Made by a program: the position numbers and the translations under genes
Part shown: positions 24,169 through 32,580 of the stretch, piece by piece
How the letters are laid out: each line of letters begins with the position of its first letter
Position numbering within the stretch: position 1 is the stretch's first letter
From: Hymenobacter polaris
GTDB taxonomy: Bacteria; Bacteroidota; Bacteroidia; Cytophagales; Hymenobacteraceae
Direction of reading: 5' to 3'
Length of the DNA: 64,000 bases
Assembly (NCBI RefSeq): GCF_012927305.1
Contig: NZ_JABBGH010000001.1
Span: 806,001-870,000 of the forward strand
Notes under the pieces: generated by a model
Told to the model about the DNA's origin: nothing
The model's database searches: none
Seen by the model: only the letters and a program-made list of their open reading frames with translations

Positions 24169-25218
24169 ATGTTTGACTTAGCTTCCTTGATTCGGCCCAA
24201 CGTGCGGGCCATGAAGCCCTACTCGTCGGCCCGCGACGAGTTTCAGGGCGAGGCCCGGGTGATGCTCGACGCCAACGAGAACAGCCTGGGCAGCGCCGGC
24301 CCCGCCGAGTATAACCGCTACCCCGACCCGCACCAGCGCGCCGTGAAAGCCGCCCTGGCCCCGCTCAAGGGGGTGGCCCCGGCGCAGATTTTCCTCAGCA
24401 ACGGCTCGGACGAGGTGATTGACCTGCTGGTGCGCCTGGTGGCCCGGCCGGGGCAGGACCGCATCCTGAGCACACCGCCCACCTTCGGCATGTACGAGGT
24501 GGCCGCCGCCCTCAACGACGTGGAGCTAGAGCGCGTGCCGCTCGATGCGGACTACCAACTCAGCGCCGAGGCCGTGCGGCAAATCGTTGCCTCGGACGCC
24601 AAAATTGCCTTTTTGTGCTCGCCCAACAACCCCACTGGCAACGCCCTGCGCCCGGCCGACGTGGAGGCGGTACTGCGCGGCTTCCGGGGCTTGGTGGTGG
24701 TAGACGAAGCCTACGGCGACTTTGCCGAGCAGCCGAGCTGGCTAACGCGCCTCGGCGAGTTCGAGAACCTGGTGGTGCTGCAAACCTTCTCCAAGGCCTG
24801 GGGCCTGGCGGGCATCCGCCTGGGGATGGCCTTCGCCTCGGCCGAGCTGATTGCCTACTTAAGCCGCATCAAGATGCCCTACAACGTGTCGGAAAATACC
24901 CAGCGCCTGGCCCTAGGGGCCCTGGCCGATACCAGCCGCTTCGAGGCCCTGCGCCAAGAGCTGCTACAAGGCCGCACCTGGCTGCGGCAGACCCTGGGGG
25001 AGCTGCCCATTGTGGACCACATTTTCCCCTCCGACGCCAACTTCCTGCTCACCCGCTTCCAACCCGATGCGGGCGCCGTCTACCAGCATTTGCTTGGCCA
25101 GGGCATTGTGGTGCGCCGCCCCAGCCAGGCGGCCTGCGCCGGCACGCTCCGCCTCACGGTGGGCACCCCGGCCGAGAACGAAGCGTTGGTAGCCGCGCTG
25201 CGCACGTTTACTAAGTAA
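24169..25218 (+). CDS. hisC: Histidinol-phosphate aminotransferase
   Basis: PLP enzyme of fold type I that converts imidazole-acetol phosphate to histidinol phosphate with glutamate. It has 349 residues. NVRAMKPYSSARDEF and LDANENSLG near the start, NGSDEVIDLLVRL, FLCSPNNPTGN, VVVDEAYGDFAE (Asp and Tyr that contact PLP) and FSKAWGLAGIRLG with the Schiff-base Lys are all present. RRPSQAACAGTLRLTVGTPAEN at the end has the Arg that binds the substrate carboxylate. Confidence 0.95.
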   Translation: MFDLASLIRPNVRAMKPYSSARDEFQGEARVMLDANENSLGSAGPAEYNRYPDPHQRAVKAALAPLKGVAPAQIFLSNGSDEVIDLLVRLVARPGQDRILSTPPTFGMYEVAAALNDVELERVPLDADYQLSAEAVRQIVASDAKIAFLCSPNNPTGNALRPADVEAVLRGFRGLVVVDEAYGDFAEQPSWLTRLGEFENLVVLQTFSKAWGLAGIRLGMAFASAELIAYLSRIKMPYNVSENTQRLALGALADTSRFEALRQELLQGRTWLRQTLGELPIVDHIFPSDANFLLTRFQPDAGAVYQHLLGQGIVVRRPSQAACAGTLRLTVGTPAENEALVAALRTFTK

Positions 25219-25299
25219 GAGCCTTCACCGCACCCTGCTACCCACGCCAGCGGCGGAGTAATCCAGGCCGCGAAGTCCGCTAAATTAGTTAAATCCGTG

Positions 25300-26400
25300 A
25301 TGAAAGTTCTCTTTATTGACCGCGACGGCACCATCCTCATTGAGCCGCCCACCGATTACCAGATTGATGCCTGGGACAAATTTGATTTTGTACCCGGCGC
25401 CATTACGGCCCTGGCCCAGCTGGCGCGCGACGGCGAGTACGAGCTGGTGCTGGTGACCAACCAGGACGGGCTGGGCACGAGCAGCTTCCCCGAGGCAACC
25501 TTCTGGCCCTACCAGCAGAAGATGCTCGACATTCTGAAAGGGGAGGGGGTCGAGTTCAAGGAGATTCTCATCGACCGCAGCTTTGCCCACGACCCAGCCC
25601 CGACCCGCAAGCCGGGCACGGGCCTGCTCACGCGCTACCTTGACCCGGCCGGTGGCTACGACCTAACCCACAGCTACGTCATCGGCGACCGGCTGACCGA
25701 CGTGCAACTGGCCCAGAACCTGGGCTGCCAGGCCATTTTGCTGCACGCCGAGGCCGACGCGCGCGCCGCCCTCAGCACCACCGACTGGGCCCAGGTGTAC
25801 GAGCATCTGCGCCGGCCCCCGCGCAAGGCCCACGTGATGCGCAACACCAACGAGACGCGTATCGAGATTATTCTCAACCTCGACGGCACCGGCCACACCG
25901 ACTGCCAGACCGGCCTGGGGTTTTTCGACCACATGCTCGACCAGCTAGGCAAGCACAGTGGCTGTGACCTTTACGTGCGCACCCATGGCGACCTGCACAT
26001 CGACGAGCACCACACGGTGGAGGATACGGCCATCGCCATTGGCGCCGCTTACAACGAGGCCCTAGGGGATAAGCGCGGCGTAAACCGCTACGGCTTTTTG
26101 CTGCCCATGGATGATGCGCTGGCCCAGGCGGCCATCGATTTCTCGGGTCGCCCCTGGCTGGTGTGGGCCGCCGATTTTCGGCGCGAGCGGGTGGGAGATG
26201 TACCCACCGAGTTGTTTTACCACTTTTGGAAAAGCTTCTCCGACGCCGCGCGCTGCAACCTTAACATCAAGTGTGAGGGCGACAACGAACACCACAAAAT
26301 TGAGGCGATTTTCAAGGCCGTGGCCAAGTCCATCAAGCAGGCTGTGCACCGCGACCCCGCCGGGCAGGCCGTTATCCCGAGCACCAAGGGCATTTTGTAG
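25300..26400 (+). CDS. hisB: Bifunctional histidinol-phosphatase / imidazoleglycerol-phosphate dehydratase
   Basis: Fused enzyme of 366 residues from the ATG at 25300 (a GTG at 25297 is adjacent). Residues 1-165 are a HAD phosphatase: FIDRDGTIL with the nucleophile Asp and the second Asp two residues on, [15 protein letters not shown] and [13 protein letters not shown]. Residues about 183-366 are the dehydratase: [20 protein letters not shown] and [18 protein letters not shown] supply the His/Glu ligands for the two Mn ions. The same fusion occurs in enterobacteria and many Bacteroidota. Confidence 0.96.
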   Translation: MKVLFIDRDGTILIEPPTDYQIDAWDKFDFVPGAITALAQLARDGEYELVLVTNQDGLGTSSFPEATFWPYQQKMLDILKGEGVEFKEILIDRSFAHDPAPTRKPGTGLLTRYLDPAGGYDLTHSYVIGDRLTDVQLAQNLGCQAILLHAEADARAALSTTDWAQVYEHLRRPPRKAHVMRNTNETRIEIILNLDGTGHTDCQTGLGFFDHMLDQLGKHSGCDLYVRTHGDLHIDEHHTVEDTAIAIGAAYNEALGDKRGVNRYGFLLPMDDALAQAAIDFSGRPWLVWAADFRRERVGDVPTELFYHFWKSFSDAARCNLNIKCEGDNEHHKIEAIFKAVAKSIKQAVHRDPAGQAVIPSTKGIL

Positions 26401-26463
26401 ATTTCTCAAATGGATAAATCTACAAAATGTCCTGTTAGCTCATATTTAACATTTGAATAAATA

Positions 26464-27147
26464 ATGGAAATTGCCGTCATCGATTACCAGGGAGGCAACG
26501 TGCAATCGCTGCTCTTTGCCTTGGAGCGGCTCGGCATTAGCTCGGCCACGCTCACGGCTGACCCCGCCCGAATTCGCGCCGCCGACCGGGTGTTATTCCC
26601 TGGGGAAGGGGAGGCCAGTTCGGCCATGCGCTCGTTGCGGGCCGCGGGACTCGACCAGCTATTACCCACTCTGACGCAGCCTTTTCTGGGTATCTGCCTG
26701 GGCATGCAGCTGCTGGGCCGCCACAGTGCGGAAGGTCCAGCGGGCGGCACCGAGCTACTGGGAATACTTCCTTTCGACGTGCAGCGCTTTGTGCCGCAAG
26801 ATGTTACGCAGAAAGTGCCGCACATGGGCTGGAACAACCTGCACGACGTGCGTACGCCGTTGTTTGCGGGCCTAGGCAGCCCAGCGCACCTAAGCTCCCC
26901 GCTGGCCGCCAACCAGGGGCTAACCCCCGCGCTCGGGCTGCCCGCTACCGACTACGTGTACTTCGTGCACAGCTACTACGCGCCGGTGGGCGAGTATACC
27001 ATTGCCCAGGCCAGCTACCCCGCTGGGGTGCCGTTTAGCGCCGGGGTGCGCCACCGTAATTTCTACGGGGTGCAGTTTCACGTGGAGAAGAGCGGGCCGG
27101 TGGGCGAGCATATTCTGCGCAATTTTCTAATGGAGGCGGTTTACTAA
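26464..27147 (+). CDS. hisH: Imidazole glycerol phosphate synthase, glutamine amidotransferase subunit
   Basis: Hydrolyses glutamine and passes ammonia to HisF. It has 227 residues. Catalytic Cys78 is in FLGICLGMQLLG; His206 and Glu208 are in GVQFHVEKSG. The family usually has HPEKS there, so the Pro is replaced by Val, which keeps the triad. PGEGEASSAM is the oxyanion/strand region. The loop after QLLG is somewhat longer than usual, which accounts for the extra length over 200. Confidence 0.94.
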   Translation: MEIAVIDYQGGNVQSLLFALERLGISSATLTADPARIRAADRVLFPGEGEASSAMRSLRAAGLDQLLPTLTQPFLGICLGMQLLGRHSAEGPAGGTELLGILPFDVQRFVPQDVTQKVPHMGWNNLHDVRTPLFAGLGSPAHLSSPLAANQGLTPALGLPATDYVYFVHSYYAPVGEYTIAQASYPAGVPFSAGVRHRNFYGVQFHVEKSGPVGEHILRNFLMEAVY

Positions 27148-27170
27148 GGCGCTATTCTTTCTTTATCCAA

Positions 27171-27893
27171 ATGGATATAATTCCAGCTATCGATTTAATT
27201 AATGGTGCCTGCGTGCGCCTAACGGGCGGAGATTTTGCCCGCCAAACCACCTATGCAGCCGACCCGCTGGCGCAGGCGCAGTACTTCGAGCAGCTGGGCG
27301 CAACTCACCTGCACCTGGTAGATTTGGATGGGGCCAGGGCCCGCGAGCCGCGCCAACTGCCGGTGTTGGAGCGCCTGGCCCGTCACACTAGCCTGCACAT
27401 CGACTTTGGGGGCGGAATTCAAACGACGGCGGCCGCCGAGGCGGCCTTCGCAGCGGGCGCGGCGCAGCTGACAGCCGGCAGCATTGCCGCCCGCGAGCCG
27501 GCGCTGGTGGGGGAGTGGCTAGCCCGGTTCGGGGCGGCGCGCATCATTATTGGGGCCGATTTTAAGGGGGACTACGTGGCCGTAAGTGCCTGGACGGAGC
27601 AGAGCACCCAGCGCCTACCTGACTTTGTCGCCGCTTACCTGGCGGCCGGGGCTACTACATTTATTTGCACGGATGTGAGCCGCGACGGCCAGCTGCGGGG
27701 CCCGGCCATTGCCACGTACGCCAGCCTGCGGCAAGACTACCCCGCGGCGCAGCTGGTGGCCAGCGGCGGCGTCACGACGGTGGCCGACGTGGCGGCGTTG
27801 CGGCAACTGGGCATGAGCGGGGCCATTATTGGCAAAGCGCTCTACGAGGGAACCATTACGGAGCACGAGTTGCGGGCCGAGCTGCACCCCTAG
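27171..27893 (+). CDS. hisA: ProFAR isomerase (HisA)
   Basis: (beta/alpha)8 barrel that opens the ribose ring of ProFAR. It has 240 residues. IPAIDLINGACVRLTGGDF carries the first catalytic Asp, LHLVDLDGA the next strand, IDFGGGIQT a phosphate loop; FICTDVSRDGQLRGP carries the second catalytic Asp and VASGGVTTVADV the second phosphate loop. The stop TAG sits in CCCCTAGGG. Codon use from here to the end of the operon is visibly less GC-biased than in hisGDC. Confidence 0.95.
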   Translation: MDIIPAIDLINGACVRLTGGDFARQTTYAADPLAQAQYFEQLGATHLHLVDLDGARAREPRQLPVLERLARHTSLHIDFGGGIQTTAAAEAAFAAGAAQLTAGSIAAREPALVGEWLARFGAARIIIGADFKGDYVAVSAWTEQSTQRLPDFVAAYLAAGATTFICTDVSRDGQLRGPAIATYASLRQDYPAAQLVASGGVTTVADVAALRQLGMSGAIIGKALYEGTITEHELRAELHP

Positions 27894-28052
27894 GGCTTGT
27901 TGGCTGCCCACTTATTGCTGGTGCTCCTTCTGCTTATGCGTATCCCAATAACAACTGTAGTCTTCGACGTAGACGACCCCACTCCTGGCTGCTATTATGC
28001 CCGGCTATCTTATCCGTCTATCAGCCCTAGACTCTAGATTACCCTCACTCTT

Positions 28053-28874
28053 ATGCTAACTAAACGCCTTATTGCTTGCCTCGACGTGCAGAATGGCCGC
28101 ACGGTGAAGGGCACCAACTTCGTGAACCTGCGCGACGCGGGCGACCCCGTGGCCCTGGCCGCCCGCTATGCCCAGGAAGGCATCGATGAGCTGGTGCTGC
28201 TTGATATCACGGCTACCGTTGAAAAGCGCCGTACCCTGCTGGAGCTGGTGCGTAGCGTGGCCCGCGAGGTCAATATTCCCTTCACGGTGGGTGGGGGTAT
28301 TGGGGCCGTGGCCGACGTGGAGGACTTGCTGCTCAGCGGCGCCGATAAGGTTAGCCTCAACTCGTCGGTGCTGCGTGCCCCCGGCCTGATTGATGAGCTT
28401 GCCCGGCGCTTCGGTAGCCAGGCCATCGTGGTGGCAGTTGATGCGCGCCACGCGCTTACCCAACCCCCTAACCTAACTACTACCCCGGTTACCATCCCCG
28501 ACGTGGGGGCACCCGCCGAAGCCTGGGATGTGTTCACGCACGGGGGGCGCCATCCCGCTGGGCGTGAGGCCGTGGCGTGGTGCCGGGAAGCCGCCGAGCG
28601 AGGGGCGGGGGAAATTCTGCTGACGAGTATGAGCCACGACGGCACCCGCGATGGGTACGCTCTTGGCTTGACTAGGGCGGTAGCCGCTGCCGTGGGGGTG
28701 CCGGTTATCGCGTCGGGGGGGGCCGGGTCTGCGGTCCATTTTCGTGACGTGCTGCAGCCCGGCGGGGCCGACGCGGCTCTAGCGGCCAGTGTGTTTCATT
28801 TTGGCGACCTTACGGTAGCGCGTCTCAAGGATTACTTGCTGGCCGAGGGCATTGCCATGCGCCCGGCTCGGTAG
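28053..28874 (+). CDS. hisF: Imidazole glycerol phosphate synthase, cyclase subunit
   Basis: Barrel partner of HisH. It has 273 residues, against about 250-258 in most bacteria. Catalytic Asp11 (IACLDVQNGRTVKG) and Asp130 (IVVAVDARH) are present, as are the phosphate loops TVGGGI and VIASGGAGS. The extra length is an insertion at about 134-156 (Pro/Thr-rich) between VDARH and WDVFTHGGRHPAG, where the family has a short loop. The 159-nt gap after hisA has no open gene I can support. Confidence 0.94.
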   Translation: MLTKRLIACLDVQNGRTVKGTNFVNLRDAGDPVALAARYAQEGIDELVLLDITATVEKRRTLLELVRSVAREVNIPFTVGGGIGAVADVEDLLLSGADKVSLNSSVLRAPGLIDELARRFGSQAIVVAVDARHALTQPPNLTTTPVTIPDVGAPAEAWDVFTHGGRHPAGREAVAWCREAAERGAGEILLTSMSHDGTRDGYALGLTRAVAAAVGVPVIASGGAGSAVHFRDVLQPGGADAALAASVFHFGDLTVARLKDYLLAEGIAMRPAR

Positions 28875-29072
28875 CTCCTAGTAGCTGCTGCTTGCCTGCT
28901 GCGGTGCCTTGGGTGTATTGCCGGTAGGGAAGCGGGGAAAGGTTCCGGTCCGGGCTACCACTTACCGTTTGCTGCTTAAGCTTTATCCTCACTGCTAGTC
29001 GGCAGTGCAAGCTTGTTCGTAATAGTTTATTTTCTCTGTTTATTACTTTATTCCGGCTGCTCCGTCTACGCC

Positions 29073-29759
29073 ATGATTTTGAACTTCGCTAAAATGCCCG
29101 ACCAGCTTGTCCCTGCTATTGTGCAGGATGCCGCTACCGGGCAAGTGCTTATGCTGGGGTACTTTAATGCCGAAGCCTGGCAATTGACGCAGCAGCAAGG
29201 GCGCGTCACCTTTTTCTCGCGCTCTAAACAGCGTCTCTGGACCAAGGGTGAGACCAGCGGTCACTACTTGGAGGTAGTGAGCCTACACCTCGATTGCGAC
29301 CAGGATACGGTGCTGGTACTAGCGCACCCCCACGGCCCAACTTGCCACCGGGGCACCACCAGCTGCTTCGAGCCCTTGGCTGGTGCCGACACGGTGGATG
29401 CTCAGGGTGTACCCGCTGCCGCCTGGCCAGCTCCTGCCGTGGGTTTCCTGGCCGAGCTAGACCGTTTAATAGAGCAGCGGCGTCAACATCCCGAAGCAGA
29501 GCCCGGCTCTTATACCGTCCGGCTATTCGAAAAAGGTCTCGCCCGCATAGCGCAAAAAGTAGGGGAGGAGGCCGTGGAAACCGTCATTGACGCCATGGCG
29601 GGTAATCGTGCCGGCTTGGCCGGGGAAGCTGCCGACCTTGTTTACCACTTGCTAGTACTGCTGCGCATCAGCGGCTCTTCGCTAGCCGAGTTGCTGGTAG
29701 TGCTGCGGCAGCGCCACCAGCGCATCCGTGCTGGGGAACGCCGCCCCCTGCCAGAATAA
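29073..29759 (+). CDS. hisIE: Bifunctional phosphoribosyl-AMP cyclohydrolase / phosphoribosyl-ATP pyrophosphatase
   Basis: Catalyses steps 2 and 3 of the pathway. The ATG at 29073 gives 228 residues; the frame is open to 29013 but that stretch is a hydrophobic run unlike the family. Residues 1-115 are the HisI cyclohydrolase: [44 protein letters not shown] and [13 protein letters not shown] with the zinc Cys residues. Residues about 135-228 are the HisE pyrophosphohydrolase: [17 protein letters not shown] and [12 protein letters not shown]. Confidence 0.95.
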   Translation: MILNFAKMPDQLVPAIVQDAATGQVLMLGYFNAEAWQLTQQQGRVTFFSRSKQRLWTKGETSGHYLEVVSLHLDCDQDTVLVLAHPHGPTCHRGTTSCFEPLAGADTVDAQGVPAAAWPAPAVGFLAELDRLIEQRRQHPEAEPGSYTVRLFEKGLARIAQKVGEEAVETVIDAMAGNRAGLAGEAADLVYHLLVLLRISGSSLAELLVVLRQRHQRIRAGERRPLPE

Positions 29760-29895
29760 CGTGTATAGTCAAGTAGTAAGAGCTAGTTTTAAAGCAGTTC
29801 TTATTACCTGATTATACTTAACATAATTAATAAATAACCAAATAGGAGTCTAGTAGTCAGGTGATTATGCCCTAGGTCAAAATTGAAAGGGAGGC

Positions 29896-30975
29896 TTACT
29901 GATTACGTTTTAGCTGGCGTTCAATTTTATCTAATAACGCACGCACTAGCAGTAAATCGTCCGCATCCGATACCTCGAGCGTTGTTTCTAAGCCTGGGCC
30001 AGTTAGCTGCAAGCGAAAGAGTAGCTTCTCGGACTCGGTGGCCGAGCTAAGTGGCATTGGCTCTGTGCTGCTAGCAGGTTTGGTAATAGGCTTAGCTCGG
30101 TCTGTTGGAGTACCAGGCTGGGTTACTGCGGACGTGCTAGTGGTAGCTGATGCGAGGTCCGTTTGGTTAGCTGTAGCTGTTGAGCTAGGCGGATGGTTGG
30201 CGTTAGCCCCTAGCCCAAATAAATGGGCAATAGCATCCGTTGTTTCAACTGGGGCAGGGCGACTGGCTGGTAGCGGTAAATTTCCTCGGGTTAGTGGAGC
30301 GTTGGTGGCGGCTGTAGTCGCTTGTATTACTGCTCTTGGTTTAGCTATTTCCGTAGGTATTTCTTCACGGAGTAGTGAGTTACCGGCTGCATTATCACTT
30401 GTTTCATCGTTTTCCTTGGTATTGCTTGCTGCTTGGCGGAAATTGTTAGTTGTGGGCTGTGGGCTAGCTATTTCTCGCCGTGGCGGCTGTTGGGCGGCTA
30501 AATGGTCGACATCAGCCATTATGTTGTGCTCATCTAATAGCCCCACCATGCGTGCCCCGTCAGTAAATGCTTTGGCTACCCCTTGAGCGTTTATTTCTTC
30601 CACTCCAAATTCCCGAATCAGGAGTACGTCAAGCATAGCTACGGGTAGTTCGCGGGAGCGAAACTTGCGGCAGAGCTGCATAAATAGTGGCGGTGTTAGG
30701 AAGGCCTCCCGGTGAAACAGCAGTTCCTCTTGCTTGTCATATGCGTGTTTTATTCGCCTGAATAAGGTGGTTGTGGTAAGAATCTCTCGTTTACTGGTTA
30801 GTAACCCGAACTTGACTGCTGAGCCGACAATAGCTTTAAATGAGCCGCTTACCTTGCGGTTAAGCTTGCGAGCACAAGTTTCTAGGGCACTCTTGCCACC
30901 GGTGTCGTCAACTACTTCGGCCACTTCCCAGGCTCCAGGGTAGCTAGTTCGGGGGTAGTCAATTAGCTTTGGCAT
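29896..30975 (-). CDS. Protein of unknown function, divergent from the HipA-like kinase
   Basis: The protein has 359 residues. Residues 1-150 look folded and helical, with repeated short units (ARKLNRKVSGSFKAIVG, AVKFGLLTSKREI, MQLCRKFRSRELPVAMLDVLL) that suggest winged-helix-like pairs; I recall a weak likeness to DUF5343-type domains. Residues about 155-315 are a low-complexity Thr/Ala/Pro/Ser/Asn linker. The last 40 residues (LLFRLQLTGPGLETTLEVSDADDLLLVRALL) form a small strand/helix unit. GC is clearly below the rest of the window. It could be a DNA-binding regulator of the neighbouring pair, but that is inferred from position only. Confidence 0.65.
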   Translation of the reverse strand: MPKLIDYPRTSYPGAWEVAEVVDDTGGKSALETCARKLNRKVSGSFKAIVGSAVKFGLLTSKREILTTTTLFRRIKHAYDKQEELLFHREAFLTPPLFMQLCRKFRSRELPVAMLDVLLIREFGVEEINAQGVAKAFTDGARMVGLLDEHNIMADVDHLAAQQPPRREIASPQPTTNNFRQAASNTKENDETSDNAAGNSLLREEIPTEIAKPRAVIQATTAATNAPLTRGNLPLPASRPAPVETTDAIAHLFGLGANANHPPSSTATANQTDLASATTSTSAVTQPGTPTDRAKPITKPASSTEPMPLSSATESEKLLFRLQLTGPGLETTLEVSDADDLLLVRALLDKIERQLKRNQ

Positions 30976-31027
30976 AAAAAATAGGTATTAGGTGGTGGGT
31001 AGTAACGGCATACTGATAACAAATATA

Positions 31028-31130
31028 GGGTTAGTTTATAACAAGTACTATAAAGTATAAAAAAGTAATAAATAATATTATATTTTTGTACTTTTTTATA
31101 CTTTATAGTACTTGTTGGTAAGTATAACCC
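31028..31130. promoter_or_regulatory. Divergent control region with a perfect 27-bp inverted repeat
   Basis: Arms 31041-31067 and 31089-31115 are exact reverse complements over 27 bases (ACAAGTACTATAAAGTATAA... and its complement), with a 21-nt AT spacer. Weaker symmetry continues outward to GGGTTA (31028) and TAACCC (31130). It fills the 174-nt AT-rich gap between divergent genes and starts 19 nt before the kinase ATG. This is where an operator or overlapping promoters would lie. A hairpin in the mRNA is also possible. Confidence 0.75.
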
Positions 31131-31149
31131 ACTAACGTATTATATACTC

Positions 31150-31953
31150 ATGCATCCTACTTCCCCTTTTACCATCCGTACCGTTGATGTATCACGGTAC
31201 ATATTACCACTCCGGGAGGGCGGCTCCTTGCCAGCTTTAGTAGAAGCATCTGATGGCTTCTACTATGTCTTGAAGTTTAGGGGAGCCGGCCAGGGTATAA
31301 ACGTGCTGGTAGCCGAGTTACTGGTAGGGGAGGTGGCTCGGGCGTTGGGCTTACGCGTGCCGGAGCTTGTCTTCTGTGAATTAGCGGAAGCCTTCGGTCG
31401 CACTGAGCCAGATGAGGAGATTCAAGACTTGCTCCGGGCAAGTACCGGCTTGAATCTGGGGCTGCACTTTTTACGCGGCGCCAACACCTTTGACCCTTTA
31501 GTTACTAAAGTCTCTGCGGAAGAAGCTTCCTTGGTAGTCTGGCTCGATTGCTTTACCCTGAACGTGGACCGCACCGCCCGCAATACCAACTTACTGGTGT
31601 GGCACCAGGAATTGTGGCTTATCGACCACGGCGCCGCGCTCTACGTGCACCACACCGGCCCCGACTGGGCTAGCAGTTCGAAGCCGCGCGTTTTTCCGCA
31701 GGTGCGCGACCACGTGCTCTTGCCTTGGGCCAGCGAGCTAGCCGCCGCCGACACCCTGGCCCACCAGCGCCTAACGCCCCCGGTACTACAGCGGATTGTT
31801 GACCTGCTGCCGGATGACTGGCTGGAAAAAGCCGATGCCACCCGCCCGCCCGCTGCGCAACGGCAAGCGTACTACCACTTTTTGAGCGCCCGCCTGGCGG
31901 CCTCCGCTACTTTTGTTGCCGAAGCTAATGCTGCCCGCCGTGCACTTATTTGA
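31150..31953 (+). CDS. HipA-family kinase
   Basis: The protein has 267 residues, much shorter than E. coli HipA (about 440). It has the kinase core: ATP-binding Lys42 in YYVLKFRGAGQG, catalytic Asp140 with Asn145 in LNVDRTARNTNLLV, and Asp159 in LIDHGAAL (the DFG-like metal site). EIQDLLRASTGLNLGLHFL at about 90-108 is typical of the short HipA-like family that pairs with DUF3037. There is no adjacent HipB-like antitoxin. It overlaps the DUF3037 gene by 26 nt, so the two are translationally coupled. Substrate unknown. GC is lower than in the flanks. Confidence 0.85.
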   Translation: MHPTSPFTIRTVDVSRYILPLREGGSLPALVEASDGFYYVLKFRGAGQGINVLVAELLVGEVARALGLRVPELVFCELAEAFGRTEPDEEIQDLLRASTGLNLGLHFLRGANTFDPLVTKVSAEEASLVVWLDCFTLNVDRTARNTNLLVWHQELWLIDHGAALYVHHTGPDWASSSKPRVFPQVRDHVLLPWASELAAADTLAHQRLTPPVLQRIVDLLPDDWLEKADATRPPAAQRQAYYHFLSARLAASATFVAEANAARRALI

Positions 31954-32326
31954 ATACGCTACCCTGCGGCTGGTACCCCGCCTTGAGCGGGAAGAATTTG
32001 TGAACGCTGGCGTTATCTTGTATTGCCGCGACCAACGCTTCCTAGGGTGTCGCTGGCTGCTACCCACGGAACGCCTGGTGGCGCTGGCCGGAGCAACTGG
32101 CCTTGACTTACCACTAGCGGAACTACAAGCCCGGCTGCAGGCAATTGAGCGCATCTGCACCGGCGGCCCGGCGGCCGGGCCCATTGGCCAGTTCGGAACT
32201 GCCGAGCGCTTTCGCTGGCTAACGGCCCAGCGCAGCACCAGCCTGCAGGCGTCACCCGTGCATCCGGGCTTATGTGCTGATGCACTCGTCACGCTCGAAA
32301 AACTTTTCGCCCAACTCGTCCTATAA
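31928..32326 (+). CDS. DUF3037 family protein
   Basis: The ATG at 31928 gives 132 residues and overlaps the kinase gene. LFEYATLRLVPRLEREEFVNAGVILYC at the start is the signature of DUF3037, whose members are often encoded beside short HipA-like kinases. The C-terminal half is helical and ends near a truncated AT-rich gap. No catalytic motif is obvious. The tight overlap suggests a complex with, or control of, the kinase; an antitoxin-like or substrate-adaptor role is inference. Confidence 0.85.
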   Translation: MLPAVHLFEYATLRLVPRLEREEFVNAGVILYCRDQRFLGCRWLLPTERLVALAGATGLDLPLAELQARLQAIERICTGGPAAGPIGQFGTAERFRWLTAQRSTSLQASPVHPGLCADALVTLEKLFAQLVL

Positions 32327-32545
32327 CTATAAGCTATTGCTATAACAAGTTGTCGTCACCCTGCGACAAAGCAGCTTTAATGGAAATGGAAAATGTAACA
32401 AGTGTTGAGCCAAAAACTATTATGCAAAAGCAAGCTAACTATTTGTCTTATAATTTATATTATGTTAAATAAGAATTTTAAAGAATGTTAAAGCTTGTTG
32501 ATTTCGCTTTACTACTCCTTCCCTAGCCTAGGATACCCTGCTAAT
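32327..32545. other. AT-rich gap after the HipA-like/DUF3037 cassette
   Basis: About 220 bases of much lower GC than the window average, with no open gene I can support. CTATAACTATAAGC / GCTATAACAAG words repeat near 32326-32352, and AACAAG here recalls the arms of the inverted repeat at the cassette's other end. This may be the far boundary of an acquired segment. Confidence 0.4.
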
Positions 32546-32577
32546 AAAAAGCCCCGGCTATTAGACCGGGGCTTTTT
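32546..32577. terminator. Two-way terminator after the TPR gene
   Basis: AAAAAGCCCCGG (32546-32557) pairs with CCGGGGCTTTTT (32566-32577). With A and T runs on both sides it can end transcription in either direction; it lies just past the stop of the minus-strand TPR gene. Confidence 0.85.
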
Positions 32578-32580
32578 ATG

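Noticed and set aside
26464..27147. HisH as inactive because HPEKS reads HVEKS
   Set aside because: Cys78, His206 and Glu208 of the triad are all present; only the Pro between His and Glu is changed.
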